From Gordionus sp. m RMFG-2023 (Eukaryota > Nematomorpha > Gordioida > Chordodea > Parachordodidae), in NCBI RefSeq assembly GCF_954871325.1, contig NC_088778.1:19267120-19331119 (forward strand): DNA of 64,000 nucleotides. Direction: 5' to 3'. The stretch's first letter is position 1; each line of letters opens with the position of its first letter. This document shows positions 10,676 to 22,715 of the stretch, in pieces. The notes under the pieces were generated by a model. The model ran no database searches and was not told the origin of the DNA. It worked only from the letters and a program-made list of their open reading frames with translations. A program made the translations under genes and the position numbers.

Positions 10676-13605
10676 TAGTGCGCACAAATTGAACGTTGCA
10701 GCGCAGGGTTTCAAAACGCAAACAATGCATTTTAAATGCATTCGTTCAAATTGAGCACATTTCCGTTTTTCATTTTAAATTATTTTTTAAAAGACAAACT
10801 TGCTTGCGTTTTTTGAAACTTTTTAAATTTTGAAGTGATAAAATTCTTCTAAATTGTAAGAATAATAATTATTAAATGATATAACAATATTTTTAGGACA
10901 TGGAACGATGAAATTACTAAATGCGGAACTCTTTTTCATGAGAAACTTCAAGTATCAGCTGAATAAAGAGAAAATAGGAAAACCTACTTAATTAAATATT
11001 CATGTTATTTATTTTATTGGTAAGTTGATAATAACTACTTGGAAAATAAAGAATAGGGCTGTGCCAATCCTCTAATTCTTTTCTGATGTTACTACAAAGC
11101 CTATCCAATATTGATCCAAAATTTATATTGATTTTACTTTCCATCTCTATATGAATAAATCCCACAAAATATTTTACTATTCATAAAAAATTATAATTGT
11201 ATTTTGTTTTCTTTATTCTCAAAAAGTTAATTACCTTGTATAAAATATTAGAAATGTTAATTTTCATGTGGAACTCTCAACAACAAAACAACCTAAAGTA
11301 CTGAATGAATTTAATAGGTAAATGCTTTGGAAGAAAACCCATCTGGGATGCTGTAAAGCTAATTTATATTTTATTTAGGCATTTTTTGAATAGCCTTGTA
11401 GAGGAGGCTGAATCCTTAAGTTATGAGAATCTATTCTTGTTTAAAACAGATGTTATAAAAAATATATATACTATCTCAAGCAAGACAAATGATATATCAC
11501 CACAACCTGCCAATGAATCTCCATTAGACATATTTAATAGCATATAAATTATTTATTTTTTATAAAAATGTATTTGTATGTATTTTATAAACTTTTAATA
11601 AATGTTTGTATCATGTTGTAAGATATTAGAATTGATATTATTTTAAGTTTGAGGTTCATTCCTCAAGATTTTAAATAGCTCAATGGGCTACACCTAGAAT
11701 AGTGTCCAAATTAAGATTTAATATATTAAATAAATTTTTCTTAATATTCAATTTATTTATTTATATCATTTAATAACATAATTGATAATTGTCTATAAAA
11801 ATTAAATACGTAACACAATTTAATAATTTATAAAATTTTTAATCTCTGCTAGGTAAGAGATCTTGTAGTGAGGTTTATCATTGTTGTATCTGTATAATTT
11901 TGATGATTACATAATTTTAAAAATATAAAGATATATGGTGTTTAATAATTTAATATAAATTTAAATATCTGTAGTACCTATATCTAGTTTTTAATAGAAG
12001 TTTTATAATATGGTTGTATCATGTTGTAAGATATTAGAATTAATATTATTTTAAGTTTGAGGTTCATTCCACAAGATTTTAAATAACTCAATCTACACCT
12101 AGAATAATAGTGTCCAAATAAAGATTTAATATATTAAGTAAATTTTTCTTAATATTCAATCTATTTATTTATAACATAATTGTCTATAAAAATTTAATAT
12201 GTAAGCCAATTTAATATAAAATATTTTCATAAATAAATTAATACAATATAAATTAGAGATCTGCTAGGCCCGGCCCGAGTCCATCCCACCCCAAAAGGGC
12301 TTCGGGCCTAATTCTATTTAAAATAATCGGGTTCGGGCCGGGCCTAATATTTTTTAAAAAAATTCGGGCTGGGTCGGGTCAGACCTTGGAATTTTTTTTA
12401 AATATATCTAAATTTCTCAATTTTATATTGAATTTTTTATGTAAAATAAAAATATTTGATTTTATTTATTGAAACTAAACGACATAATGTCTTTTATTTT
12501 GAGAAATTATAAAAATTAATTTCTATATTTAAATAAATTCGGGCCGGGCCGGCCAAACATTTTAAAAAAAATTTCGGGCTCGGGCCGGGCTTGAAAAATT
12601 AGGCCCGATACAGATCACTAATATAAATATAAAAATTTATAAAATTTTTATATTTGTCTCTAATAATTTTTGATTCCATTGAAGTAGAATTATTTTCTCT
12701 GCTAAGTAAGAGGTCTTGTAGTGAGGTTTATCATTGTTGTAATTGTTGTATCTAATTTGGATGATTACATAAAGCAGGCAGATCAAGTGTATGTTTAACA
12801 ACTATTAATATATTTTTAAGATATAATAAAATTAATATAATTTAACCTCTATATAAAGAGCTATTTCTATACTCTACCATCATTCTGCTTTCCATATGCT
12901 CCCACATCTATATAAATAAATTTCCTGTTAATGTCTGTTAGGGCTAACAGGTTAATTGAAAATCTATGCTTGCAGTTAAAAAATTGTGAGCCCATTAAGA
13001 GGGCTCTTGATATAGATATGTTTTCCATCTATAGCCCCAAAACAATTTGGGAATCCTGATTGAAGCAGGAATTCCTGGGAAAAATAAAGATAAGTAAATA
13101 TTAATATTGATTTATTAAAATAAATTTACTCTTTCCAAATCATTTTTATTAGGCCTAGGCATGTGAATATGTACAGCAGCATTCCAAATTGCTGTGCACA
13201 CTGATTTCACAATATAAGCTATACAGGATTTTGAAATCCTTGAGCTATAAGCAAGTTGTGCAAATTATACACCATATTAAATACCTATTATATAAATAAT
13301 TAATAATGAATTAAATTTATTTTACCACATCTTGTATAATTATAAAATTGAGAATGTGTTAAATCGCCTTTATTATTAATATATTCAGAAAAAAGATTTC
13401 TTTTAACATATATTTGAGATGTCTTGCTCCTTTTCATTTCTTTATTTTTTTAAGGAAATATAATGCAAGTAATTTTTTTTTGTTTTAAATTTAAAGGTTT
13501 CATATTAAAATTAAACTTAACGCATCAATTTAAACAAGGCTGTGTTTACGTTTTTATATATGCGTTTTCAAACGCTGCGTTGCAATGTTCAATTTGTGTG
13601 CACTA
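10676..13605 (-). mobile_element. PIF/Harbinger DNA transposon inside the gypsy fossil
   Basis: Terminal inverted repeats TAGTGCGCACAAATTGAAC and GTTCAATTTGTGTGCACTA are flanked by the 3-bp target duplication TAA (10,673-10,675 and 13,606-13,608), the PIF/Harbinger hallmark. Minus-strand transposase pieces include an N-terminal helix (AYIVKSVCTAIWNAAVHIHM, about 13,170-13,235) and the catalytic region FPNCFGAIDGKHIYIKSP (about 13,005-13,060). A shifted frame then gives NRKFIYIDVGAYGKQNDG (about 12,890-12,945), matching the family's GxxDGKH and second-Asp regions. A plus-strand frame at 11,305-11,547 may be the remnant of the second, Myb-like accessory gene. An internal stretch of about 250 bp is duplicated (11,600-11,830 and 12,010-12,220). 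The element is inactive. Confidence 0.9.
12254..12620. mobile_element. hAT MITE with GC-rich arms (copy 1)
   Basis: 367 bp, beginning TAGAGATCTGC and ending GCAGATCACTA, flanked by a perfect 8-bp duplication ATATAAAT (12,246-12,253 and 12,621-12,628). Subterminal arms consist of G/C-rich GGCCCGGCCCGAG and CGGGCCGGGC blocks around an AT-rich centre. It is inserted within the Harbinger element at 10,676-13,605. Members of the same family lie at 15,761-16,155 and 55,699-56,067. Confidence 0.93.
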
Positions 13606-15439
13606 TAATTCATCTTCTGTTTCCTTTTTCCATTCAGAAGGAACTCTTCTGCCAAAAAAATGGATGAAAAATCTTCTTAGAGTTTAACGTCTACCTATAA
13701 TCATTAAGACGTCCTAACCTTTTCTGCAAAAATTATACCATATTTTTTAACTAAAATAAGTATAGCATCATTAACTTTATTTAGTTCATCAATTTCAAAA
13801 TTAATCATTTGATCTTTATTTCACCAGTTATTTTAGAGCTACTCTATTCCATCATTACTTTTTCCGAATACTCAAGAATATGATTATTAACAACAGGACT
13901 CCTTCCTTCGTTTAATAAAATATACATTTCTCTTTCTCGAATTTTATTTCGGATGCTATCCGCAATTTTTTTTCTTTCGGCATTATCAGCTGCCAATTCG
14001 CTATCAATAATAAAATAATCCCAAACGAGGTCTAATTTTAGTAAACCACCCACCCCATAGTGGTTTCTACATTTTTTTCTACCACCCATATATCCAAACT
14101 TATGGTAGTATCATTGAAAATAGCATCCCATTTGGTTTTACCCAAAATTTTAATTTCGGAACCATCAAATTGTTTAACACATATTTTCTTTTTCAATAAT
14201 GCCATTCGGCCAGTAAAATTTTCTCTAGACGTTATAGAAATGCTAGCACTCGTATCAAGTCAATATACATATGAACAATTCTCAATTTAACCCGAGGACA
14301 AGGACATTGTTCATTCAATTTTTCAGTCATAATTTCATATGTTTTAATTGGCTGATTAATATTTATTCTATAAATATCAATTTTATTAGAATATAAATTC
14401 ATGCATAAACTCGGAATTTATAAGCTTTTTAATTATATTTTTTTAACAAAACCCCTAGGATATTTTCCCATTTAAAATTATTATAACCCTTTTTATTCGG
14501 ATTATAATGATGTTAGCATTTTTCATTTTATCACCATGATAATAAAAATTTCTAACATAATCACTCTATAACGATCCCTTGTGACCAATACGACTAATTC
14601 TATACTTTTTAAAACTACTACTCTGGATATTGATACCATTGTTTCTTTATTGATCTCATTCTTTGTCTTAGGATCGATGATCATTTCACACATCCCCTCT
14701 CCCCCTTTATTTAGAATTTCTTTTCAGAGTTAATTAGACTGAAATTTTAGGTCCATAGAATATATGCTTTCGGCACCATTGTGAAACTTTGAAATTATAT
14801 GAACATGAATTGATGCCAGTTTAATTTATTAAATATAATCAAAATCATTCAAAAATAACAGAAATAAACTAACGTAAAAATATAAAATCAAACTATAAAT
14901 ATAAAATTATACTAAAAAAATTATATTCGTTTTTCTTTTTCTCTCTTTTTTTTAAACATTTTCGATCTCTATATTTATACTATTAAAATTTACATACCAT
15001 CGATATTATTTTATATAATTGTCCTTTAATTTGCTTATAATTTAACCTTTCGATTACCTTTACAATTTAAACATTTTATCTTTACAAATTTTATATTCAA
15101 ATTAATTATTTATTTTAAATTTATAATTGATACAATACACATATTCGACATAAGCCTTAAAGATTACTATCAATATTGAAATAAGTTCATATCAATTGAA
15201 ATTCGATTTATACTTTAAAAAAAATTATTTTACTGTTCGGGTTTTCCGTAAATTTTAGAAGTAGAACATGAAATTACTGTGATTGAATAAAAGCTAGTGT
15301 AAGTGAAGATACGGTCCTGTGTCTTGTAGATTTTTTACCTCATCGTTACATCTACACCTCATCTTTTCCCCCAAATACATTTGCGCGTACATACCAAATA
15401 AAAATAGTGGAGCCAATTAGCCCTAAAAATAATTACGTA

Positions 15440-16667
15440 GAAAGGTTGCATATACAAAGTATCCTCTTTCTTCACATTCGTAGATTTTGATAGAGTCATT
15501 GATAATATTAGTCATGAAGCTCTATAGGAAGCGCTGTCAGAGTGTGGGATAGAACCCAACATCCTCATCTTAAAAAAAAACAAAAAAATCACTATTCTAA
15601 ACTGGAATAATGATACAAAATCAACGATAAATATTCCCTTCCTTGAGAATAAATAGGTGTACGCCACTCCTGTTTAATATCATAATAAATAAAGTCATAA
15701 AAGAAGCACTGGGTGCGGACAATCTAAGAGATGATACGTTTTGAAAATAGAATTATATCATAAAGATCTGCAAAGTTAGGCCCCGGGCCAGGCCTAATAT
15801 TTTTAAAAAAAATTCGGGCCGGGTCGGGTCGGACCTTGGAAATTTTATTGAATATATCTATATTTATCAATTTTATATTGAATTTTTTATGTAAAAAAAA
15901 TTTTTGATTTAATTTATTGAAACTAAACGCTATATAACATATGTCTTTTATTTTAAGTAATAATAAAAATTAATTTTCTATATTTAAATAAATTCGCTTC
16001 TGGCCGGGCCGGTAAATTTTTTTAAAGTAAATTTCGGGTTTGGGCAGGGCCGGCAAAACTTTTTAAAAATATTTCGGGTTCGGGCCGGGACGGCAAAACT
16101 TTTTTAAAAAAAATTTCGGGCCGGGCTTGAAAAATTAGGCCCGATGCAGATCACTATAATATCATACGCAGATTGACAAGTTATAATATTCAAAAATATA
16201 AAAAAAACCAAAAATTTACTTTACTCTACCTTAGAACTGAACTATCGATAAACTTCAACAAAATAGTTATTCCCCCTTACCCAAACGTGCCACCGCTCGA
16301 AAATCTTATTGTTGGAAATAATGCAGCTTAAAAAGTAGACAAAATAAAGTACTTAAGGGTCACACTGAGACAGTTGCAGAAATGAAGATTAGAAAACAAA
16401 AAGCGAAAGGTGCTTTTTATACATATATGAAAGTATGGAAAACAAAAGAGGTCTCGGTATTTACCAGACTGCGGATCTTCAACTCGGCAATAATTCCTAT
16501 ATTACCCTATGGAGGGGACTTATGGTAAATAAACAAAACAGAAAATAGACAACTACAATCCTCTATCAATAATTGTCTCCAAAACAATCAACGGCATCTT
16601 CTACCCAAGAAACATCTCAAACTTCAAATCTTTGGAAAAAGTGAAACCATACGCCAATAAACATAAA
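15440..16667 (+). mobile_element. LINE reverse-transcriptase remnant
   Basis: The plus strand encodes VDFDRVIDNISHEAL at about 15,482, the FxDxxxAFD region of reverse transcriptase. After the inserted MITE it encodes IFNSAIIPILPYGGDLW at about 16,470-16,527, close to the LRIFxSxVxxVLLYGxETW motif after the RT thumb of many LINEs. The reading frame is interrupted by stops, so the copy is dead. It is cut by a hAT MITE at 15,761 and its 3' side abuts a hAT terminus at 16,668. I cannot separate RTE/CR1/Jockey-like clades without alignment. Confidence 0.75.
15761..16155. mobile_element. hAT MITE with GC-rich arms (copy 2)
   Basis: Starts TAAAGATCTGC and ends GCAGATCACTA. The flanks TTATATCA (15,753-15,760) and TAATATCA (16,156-16,163) match at 7 of 8 positions. 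The right arm holds extra repeated CGGGCCGGG blocks compared with copy 1, a local expansion. It interrupts the LINE at 15,440-16,667. Confidence 0.88.
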
Positions 16668-18050
16668 CAGGGCCGTAGCCAGGAATTTTCAGTTAGGGGG
16701 GCCAGCTGCCTACTTAGGGGGGGGGGTACTATTTTTTTGCTATTTTTATTAAAATATTATAGTTACATGAACACAAAATAATACTATAATATGAACATAC
16801 AAATAATACTATAATATAATACGACGATTTTTATTTTTAAATTTAACATAAATGTATTAAAGAATAAATTTTGTGTTTTTTTTCATAAGCCATCAATACT
16901 AAATTTTGCTTACTTTGATCTTTCATCGACCCTCTAGTGCTCGATAGAACTCTCTTTATTATAGAGAAAGAAGCCACACAAGAAGCCGTTGGTACCCCAA
17001 AGATGATGGCTGCTGAGTAGCATTTATACAATTCTCTAAATCATGATGATAATTTTTTTATACAAAATATTTAGGATATTTTCAAAATTATGTTTCTTTA
17101 ACTTCTGCAGCTAATAATCCTTTAGCTATTTTCATTTCATGATGTAAAGTTTCCATATTTACGTTTAATAATGATTCTAATCGGGCCATTTTGTCCGTTA
17201 TAAAATAATCACTATCAAAGGGGGACAAATGCATTAAAACTTGAAAGAAGATTATAATCATCTTGTGTAAATCTATCTAAAAAATTATCAACAAAGTAAT
17301 CAATAATTCCATAATAATTCCATTTTAAAGAACTCCAATTGGAGTCTTTTTCGCAATCAAATTGTAATTTGGGAATTTATAGGCGTTTTACGTACGCTTG
17401 ATGATTTGTAGGGAGTGAGATTAAATTTTGCTAAAAGTTTTTCAGCTTTTATTCTAATCAAATCAATAGAATTATTGCTTCTTATATTTTTTAAATATAT
17501 TGATAGTGGTACAATTTTTAGCATCCACTTGATAAGTACCTACTGACTGTAGATACTTATATAGTGGATCTATTGTTATATATCTCATAAATTATAATGG
17601 CTAATATAGCGTTATTTATATTAACGTATTGAGATAAAAGACCAGAAGCTTTGACAGAATTGTCAAAATTATTGTATTGGTATATATTTTGTTTTTTTGT
17701 AAATTTATTATATGTATTTTTATAACGCGCAATAATCCGATTTGTTAACCTTAGCGCATTGATTTGTTTTTGGGATTGTGAGACTCATAGTGAGTCAGTT
17801 TTATATATATTTTTTGAAAAAGAAATTTTGTAAAATTAATTAATATTTTTTTTCGTGTGTTCTTGTTTGAAAAATAAAAATAAATTAGTTACAGGCGCTT
17901 ACGCAGCGGGGGGGGCAGATTTAACATTCTTTTCAAAATAGAGGATCTTAAATACAGATACTAGTATCTTATTAAAAATGTCAAAAAGATAATGAGTGGT
18001 ACAAAAGGATCTTGTATCTTAGATACAAGTAATCGTGGCACTGCCCAACT
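16668..18050 (-). mobile_element. hAT transposon remnant (FGVPTASC type)
   Basis: The left end CAGGGCCGTAGCCAGGAATT fits the CAGxGxCGTAxCCAG ends of hAT elements encoding zinc-finger MYM-like transposases. The minus strand encodes LESLLNVNMETLHHEMKIAK (about 17,135-17,195) and then, at 16,843-17,031, AAIIFGVPTASCVASFSIIK with RVLSSTRGSM. This is the C-terminal hAT dimerisation domain, and the Glu usual after TASC (TASCExxFS) is replaced. The rest of the transposase is missing or too decayed to see. The right end is uncertain; CACTGCCCAACTCTGG near 18,050 is one possibility. Confidence 0.75.
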
Positions 18051-18624
18051 CTGGACATTGGATAAACTATATCAATTATAAAATCAACGATAACTATCAG
18101 CCAGTTTCTCAGAAATATTGGCATGTGCAATATTATTAATCAATTTAGCTAGAATTGATTGGTCTTTTTGAATGTAGTCTACTCAATAACAAAATTATTA
18201 AGATGTTTTTCTATCTCTTTAAAATTGTTAGCATGAACATTCTTACAAAATAAATATACTATTAGAATTTAAAAATGACAATTACCTTTAGGTTTTTTTT
18301 GAGGTTATAGCTATATTTGAGGATATTTTTTACAGTTAAACAAATAAATTTGTAGCAACCTTTTGTTTTTACATTAATATGAAAATATTTTCAAATTTTG
18401 GAAATGGAAAATTTGTATTATTGTTATCAAGAACATTTTCTTCCAGAGTACCTTCCATTTCATTAATATCATTTACCTGACTCACTTACATCGATTTGGA
18501 TATCCATTTGCGATGACATTATAAAAAACTTACACCAGATGATTTAGGTTTATAATACATATTAAAAATATAAATTTCAATTTCAAGATTAAATAATAAA
18601 TTATAAAAATTATAATTAATTATG

Positions 18625-20296
18625 ATATCATCGGTCTAGAATTGGAGTGCTCCACTTGCGCAAATGTTTAAAATGAGAAAATCAACATTAAAGTTTAAAA
18701 TCAAATATAGGCAAAACTTATTGACCAATTTAATTAAAATTTTCAGAGATAATTTATCATATTGTTAATTAATTATTGCCTAAAAATTTTTGCTCATAAA
18801 ATTTAAATATAAAATTTATTTGATAAAATAAAAATGCAAGTGAAGCAAATATAACACTTTATAAATTTTTTTTAAGTTCAAAATGCCCCATTTACATTTT
18901 TTTATTATAATTTAATAAATATATTCAAAATAATAACTTCAAATCATAGAAATTAACATTATATCTTAATTTATTTCTTATTTGTTCATTTAATAATGAT
19001 CTTTAACAGGAAGTCATGATAATTCATCACATTTTTTAGAATATAAATCATATATAATTGAGACTTCCCTCAAAGTACTCCTTTGAAGAATCTTTTTGCA
19101 TGTTTCCAGTATTTTGATATAAATTTTTTAAAGAAATAACTAATAATTACTTATGTCAAGTGTTTGTAAGAATAATTATATGCAAACTCTAACTTTAACA
19201 TTCTCCGATTTAAGAAAATATAAGTATGAATAGTTTTTATAATTGAAAGAATCTTTTGCCCTTCTCTTACATGTAGTCCTAACAATAAATTTGCAATAGA
19301 AAGATTTTTTAGCTTCATCAGCTAAGCTCCAAAAAGCCTCTACTCTGATCTGCATTAACTTTTTATGACATTGAAATGTACATTAGTTAGAATGATCATT
19401 CTGAACCATCCTTTCTCTTTTCAAATCACCTTTAATTGATATAGGTCTCACCACATTCTCTTAGTCTTTTCTTTCATTTGATTTGCTTCTAGAAGTTGAA
19501 GGTAAATAAAAATAACTCTTTATATTTAAGAGCAAGGCTTAACCCTTGGTGGGGTGTATGTATGAAACCCCAGGCTTGCTAGAATTGATATTACATAAAA
19601 ATGGTTTTTTATTAAAATCTGAAATCTTCAGTAGCTTCATTAAATATATCTTAGAATCTATATTCTAAATTTCATATATTTTGGTTTAGTAGATTTTAAG
19701 ATATAAGACAGAGTTATTATGCAATTAAAATTTTTTTTTTTATAATTATCTCATTTTTCAAATTATTTTTATCATTTATTATCATATCAAAGAAAAAAAA
19801 AGGATATAATGCTATCAACTTTTCACTATAATAAAAATATTGATAAAAAAATTCAAGCAAGCCTGGAATGATGACATTTTATAATATGACCAAAGGTAAG
19901 TTAGATATGGTGTATGATCAAAATAATGAATTATCATAAATTTTAAAAACAATTATTAATAAAAAATTTACCTTGACATTAAAATAATTTAGGATAGATA
20001 TGGAATCAAAATATTTTACAATTCAATATGGAAAAGCAAAAAATTAAAAAGGAAGAAAATACAACACGTGATTAAATAAGATAATAGGATAGGCCATGCA
20101 TATGAAAAAAATACATCGTTATATGCAAATAGCGGAAAATTGACAGTGCTATAACTTTGGCAAAAATTAATATCTTTTAATCTAGTTCTTATTTATATAT
20201 ATATATATATATTGGAAATAAATAATTTATTATCCACTTTTAACTCAAAAATTTTGAAAATGTCGAGTGGAGCACTCCAACTTTAGACCGACGATA
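18625..20296. mobile_element. DNA element with about 32-bp terminal inverted repeats
   Basis: The left end ATATCATCGGTCTAGAATTG plus GAGTGCTCCACT matches the reverse complement of the right end ATATCGTCGGTCTAAAGTTG plus GAGTGCTCCACT. The interior has no recognisable transposase. Inside, TTAACCCTTGGTGGGG near 19,550 looks like a piggyBac-type terminus (TTAA target followed by CCC), though I do not see its partner. A truncated relative of this element's right end lies at 62,458-62,610. Confidence 0.65.
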
Positions 20297-20339
20297 TAAT
20301 ATTTAAATTTTCATGTTTATAGTTACATTTATTATATTT

Positions 20340-20445
20340 TTAGAAAGCAGCTAAAAAAGGAGCGCGCTAAAAAAATAAATAATTGGAAAAAAGTAGTGTG
20401 CTACTAGCTATAGCTACAAGCAAGCTACTTTAACAACTGTGCTAT
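20340..20445. mobile_element. remnant end of the GTAGCGCGCTAC hAT family
   Basis: Contains GTAGTGTGCTACTAGCTATAG and ends ACTTTAACAACTGTG, matching the right terminus of the hAT at 46,121-47,463 (GCGTTTAACAACACTG). It is only about 100 bp long, a broken end. Confidence 0.6.
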
Positions 20446-20699
20446 TAATAGAAGTGGCATTTTACTAACAATTCCTAGTTCTTCTTCTTTAGAAAGAAAT
20501 TGGTTGATTTTGGTTATATTCTTACTAAAACAGAAATCGATTGAAGATCCTGACAACAGGAAATTTGAAAAAATATTTTAAAAAATGATAATATTGAATA
20601 TGAATCAGAACAAGACTATGCCACGGAGAGTGAAATATTAGTTATTGAATGACAATGAATTTAAAAAATATAAAATTAATATAAAGTCTTTCTATATAA

Positions 20700-20960
20700 A
20701 ATCAATTTTATAACCCGACCATCTCAAATTTTGCTACAATTTGGTATATAAGTTAATAAAGTGTTGTAATTGACGAATCCAAAATATAAGCCCATTAACT
20801 CTACTAGTACCGGAGATATAGTCTCAAAGTTGCTCTGCTTGGTCATTTTTCTAAGTTCATTTTACTATATTATACAAAATAAAGTTAATATTATCATAAA
20901 AAATATTTATTTGAATTTAACTAATATAACCGTTTTTGACCGGTCAAATGCACAACCCAG
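20700..20960 (+). repeat. interspersed repeat, partial copy (ACCCGACCATCTCA family)
   Basis: Contains CCCGACCATCTCAAATTTTG, GGTATATAAGTTAATAAAGTG and TGCTCTGCTTGGTCATTTTT. The same blocks lie in the same order in longer copies at 38,548-39,190 (same strand) and 51,738-52,392 (inverted). Non-coding. Confidence 0.8.
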
Positions 20961-20989
20961 GTTTTAACTAGTCACAATACAAATCACAA

Positions 20990-21870
20990 TCACAGGAAAT
21001 TATTGCTTTGGAAAAATAGAAAATGACTAAGTTGTAATGTGTTAGATGAAAATAGGATTGATTCGGACTGTGTTTCGATGAAACAAAATGAATTGAAAAT
21101 ATTTCTAATATTTAATTTTCGGGCAGCCCAAGCCCGAGAATCCTTCAGTGTCCGAGCCCGACCCATCGGGCATCCCGTACAGGACTCTTATGATAGACTG
21201 ACTCTCCGGTTCAGCCATCGTTAATAGAGTTAAATATTTTAAACTATCTAATTTGTTATTGATAATATTCTCCACTATATTTTATTCAAAATATAATAAA
21301 GTCTTGATAATTGGGTATTTTAATAGAATTTTATAGGCTTGGGCTCATTAATTTTTAAAAATTGATAAATTATTTTTTTCTACCAATTGAAAGGAGCTAT
21401 TTGATATTGAGAGTGTTGATGAACAATTAAGTTGTGTTTGATTTTTTTGAGTTATAGTATCAACCAAATTTCTAATTTTAGATTTTCTTGACACATTATT
21501 AAAATTTTTGGCATTTTCTTTAAATTTATGTTTGAGAAATTATTTTATTAGGAATATTGGAAACTGGTATACATGTAGTATCATCATCAGTGTAGTTATT
21601 ATCATTAATCTTATTTAGTAATGTAAAGGTAGGAAAATTTCTCGGGAAATCCTCTATTTTTACACACTAAGTATACGTTAATAAATAAAAACCTAAAGAT
21701 GATTCTTGATAATTTTATAATAGTAAATAAAAGTTGGTTCGGTTCCCTGTTTATTTTCGTTCTCTTCTATTATATATTTTCCTTCTGACTGGCGTTTTTC
21801 TAAAAAACCTAAAAGAAAAATCTCAAATTCTTAATTTTTATTTTATTTCAGTTATATAAGTTTTTGTAGT
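20990..21870. other. intergenic DNA upstream of the AGA fragment
   Basis: AT-rich. A short G/C-rich patch at 21,118-21,180 (CGGGCAGCCCAAGCCCGAG and CCCGACCCATCGGGC) looks like a scrap of a GC-rich-armed MITE. I searched this stretch for the missing AGA exons, in particular the DTxGMVV and GTSTNG motifs that hold the catalytic Thr, and did not find them. Confidence 0.5.
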
Positions 21871-22013
21871 ATTTAGATTTAGATATCGGCGAAAATGGTA
21901 TAGGTGAGTTTCTGATAAAATTTTTATTAAAAATAATAAATATCTCTGCATTATTATTATGTATTATATTGTAAACAGTGAAAGTTGATAAATTTATTAT
22001 TTGTGCTAATATT

Positions 22014-22521
22014 AGAAGGGTTGGCGATTCACCAATTCCAGGAGCTGGAGGATATGCTGATAACTCATTTGGTGCTGCTGTAGCAACTGGAGATGGAGAT
22101 ATTATGATGAGATTTTTGCCTAGGTATTTTTTATATCTTTAGATTATATTTCTCTATACATGATTTTTATATGTTTACGATGTTTATGATTATTGATAAA
22201 TAAGCTTTTATTTTATGTTTAAAAAATTATAATAATACTTTTTAATATCTAGCTATCAAGCTGTGGAAAATTTGCGCAACGGAATGACTCCAATCGACGC
22301 TGCTAATGATTCCTTACAAAAAATAAAAAATACCTTCTTTTTATGGTGCCATAATAGTTATGGATAAATTTGGGAATCATTGTACGCACTATACATTTAT
22401 ATTAATCATTTATTTATTTTTAGCTGCTAGTTGTCATGGTTGGGATACTTTTACATACACATATAGGACTCGAGAAAAAAGCACACGTTATATTGATATT
22501 GAATGTTCAAGAATATTTTAA
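22014..22521 (+). pseudogene. AGA: aspartylglucosaminidase, 3' part with a frameshift
   Basis: Three exons at about 22,014-22,123, 22,253-22,381 and 22,424-22,521 encode the C-terminal half of the beta chain of N4-(beta-N-acetylglucosaminyl)-L-asparaginase, the lysosomal Ntn-hydrolase that cleaves the GlcNAc-Asn bond. Exon 1 gives [20 protein letters not shown], then [13 protein letters not shown], nearly identical to family members. Exon 2 gives SYQAVENLRNGMTPIDAAND, then after a one-base shift PSFYGAIIVMDKFGNH. Exon 3 gives CHGWDTFTYTYRTREKS and stops. Introns are 129 and 42 bp with GT-AG ends. The catalytic Thr region is not found upstream. With the frameshift in an A-rich run near 22,322-22,335, this is probably a broken or truncated copy; a sequencing error in the homopolymer is the alternative for the shift alone. 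Confidence 0.88.
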
Positions 22522-22524
22522 AAT

Positions 22525-22530
22525 TTTATT
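22525..22530 (-). promoter_or_regulatory. candidate poly(A) signal of the IQSEC-like gene
   Basis: AATAAA on the minus strand 186 bp past the IQSEC-like stop codon, lying just downstream of the AGA stop codon on the opposite strand. If both signals are used, the two 3' UTRs overlap by over 100 bp. Confidence 0.3.
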
Positions 22531-22663
22531 ATTTTAAAACTACAATAAATTATTACAAAAAATGGTAATATTGATAATATTGCTTTTTTTAAAAAAACCA
22601 TTTGAGCAAATCAAGACATTTTACTTTAATAATGTAACAAAAACGATTTTTCAAATTGATTGA

Positions 22664-22669
22664 AATAAA
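22664..22669 (+). promoter_or_regulatory. candidate poly(A) signal of the AGA fragment
   Basis: AATAAA 143 bp after the AGA stop codon and 47 bp before the stop codon of the convergent IQSEC-like gene. In AT-rich DNA the hexamer is common, so this is a candidate only. Confidence 0.35.
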
Positions 22670-22715
22670 GAATGATAGTGATAAATAAGGCCTTAAATGT
22701 TATTTTATAAATAAT

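Larger units (their letters stand above)
8700..14800 (-). mobile_element. Ty3/gypsy-type LTR retrotransposon fossil
   Basis: Read on the minus strand, protein similarities run in the order usual for Ty3/gypsy pol. A retroviral-type aspartic protease region lies about 14,290-13,850, then reverse transcriptase (start about 13,690-13,609, resuming 10,660-10,080), RNase H about 10,040-9,540, and an integrase zinc-binding/core region about 9,380-8,740. The element is clearly dead, with many breaks, and is split by the 2.9-kb Harbinger insertion at 10,676-13,605. A possible primer-binding site lies near 14,783. I could not match a pair of LTRs by eye. The amount of decay points to an old insertion. 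Confidence 0.85.

Noticed and set aside
8700-14800. Assigning LTRs to the gypsy fossil
   Set aside because: Compared sequence at about 7,900-8,450 with 14,800-15,350 by eye and saw no convincing direct repeat.
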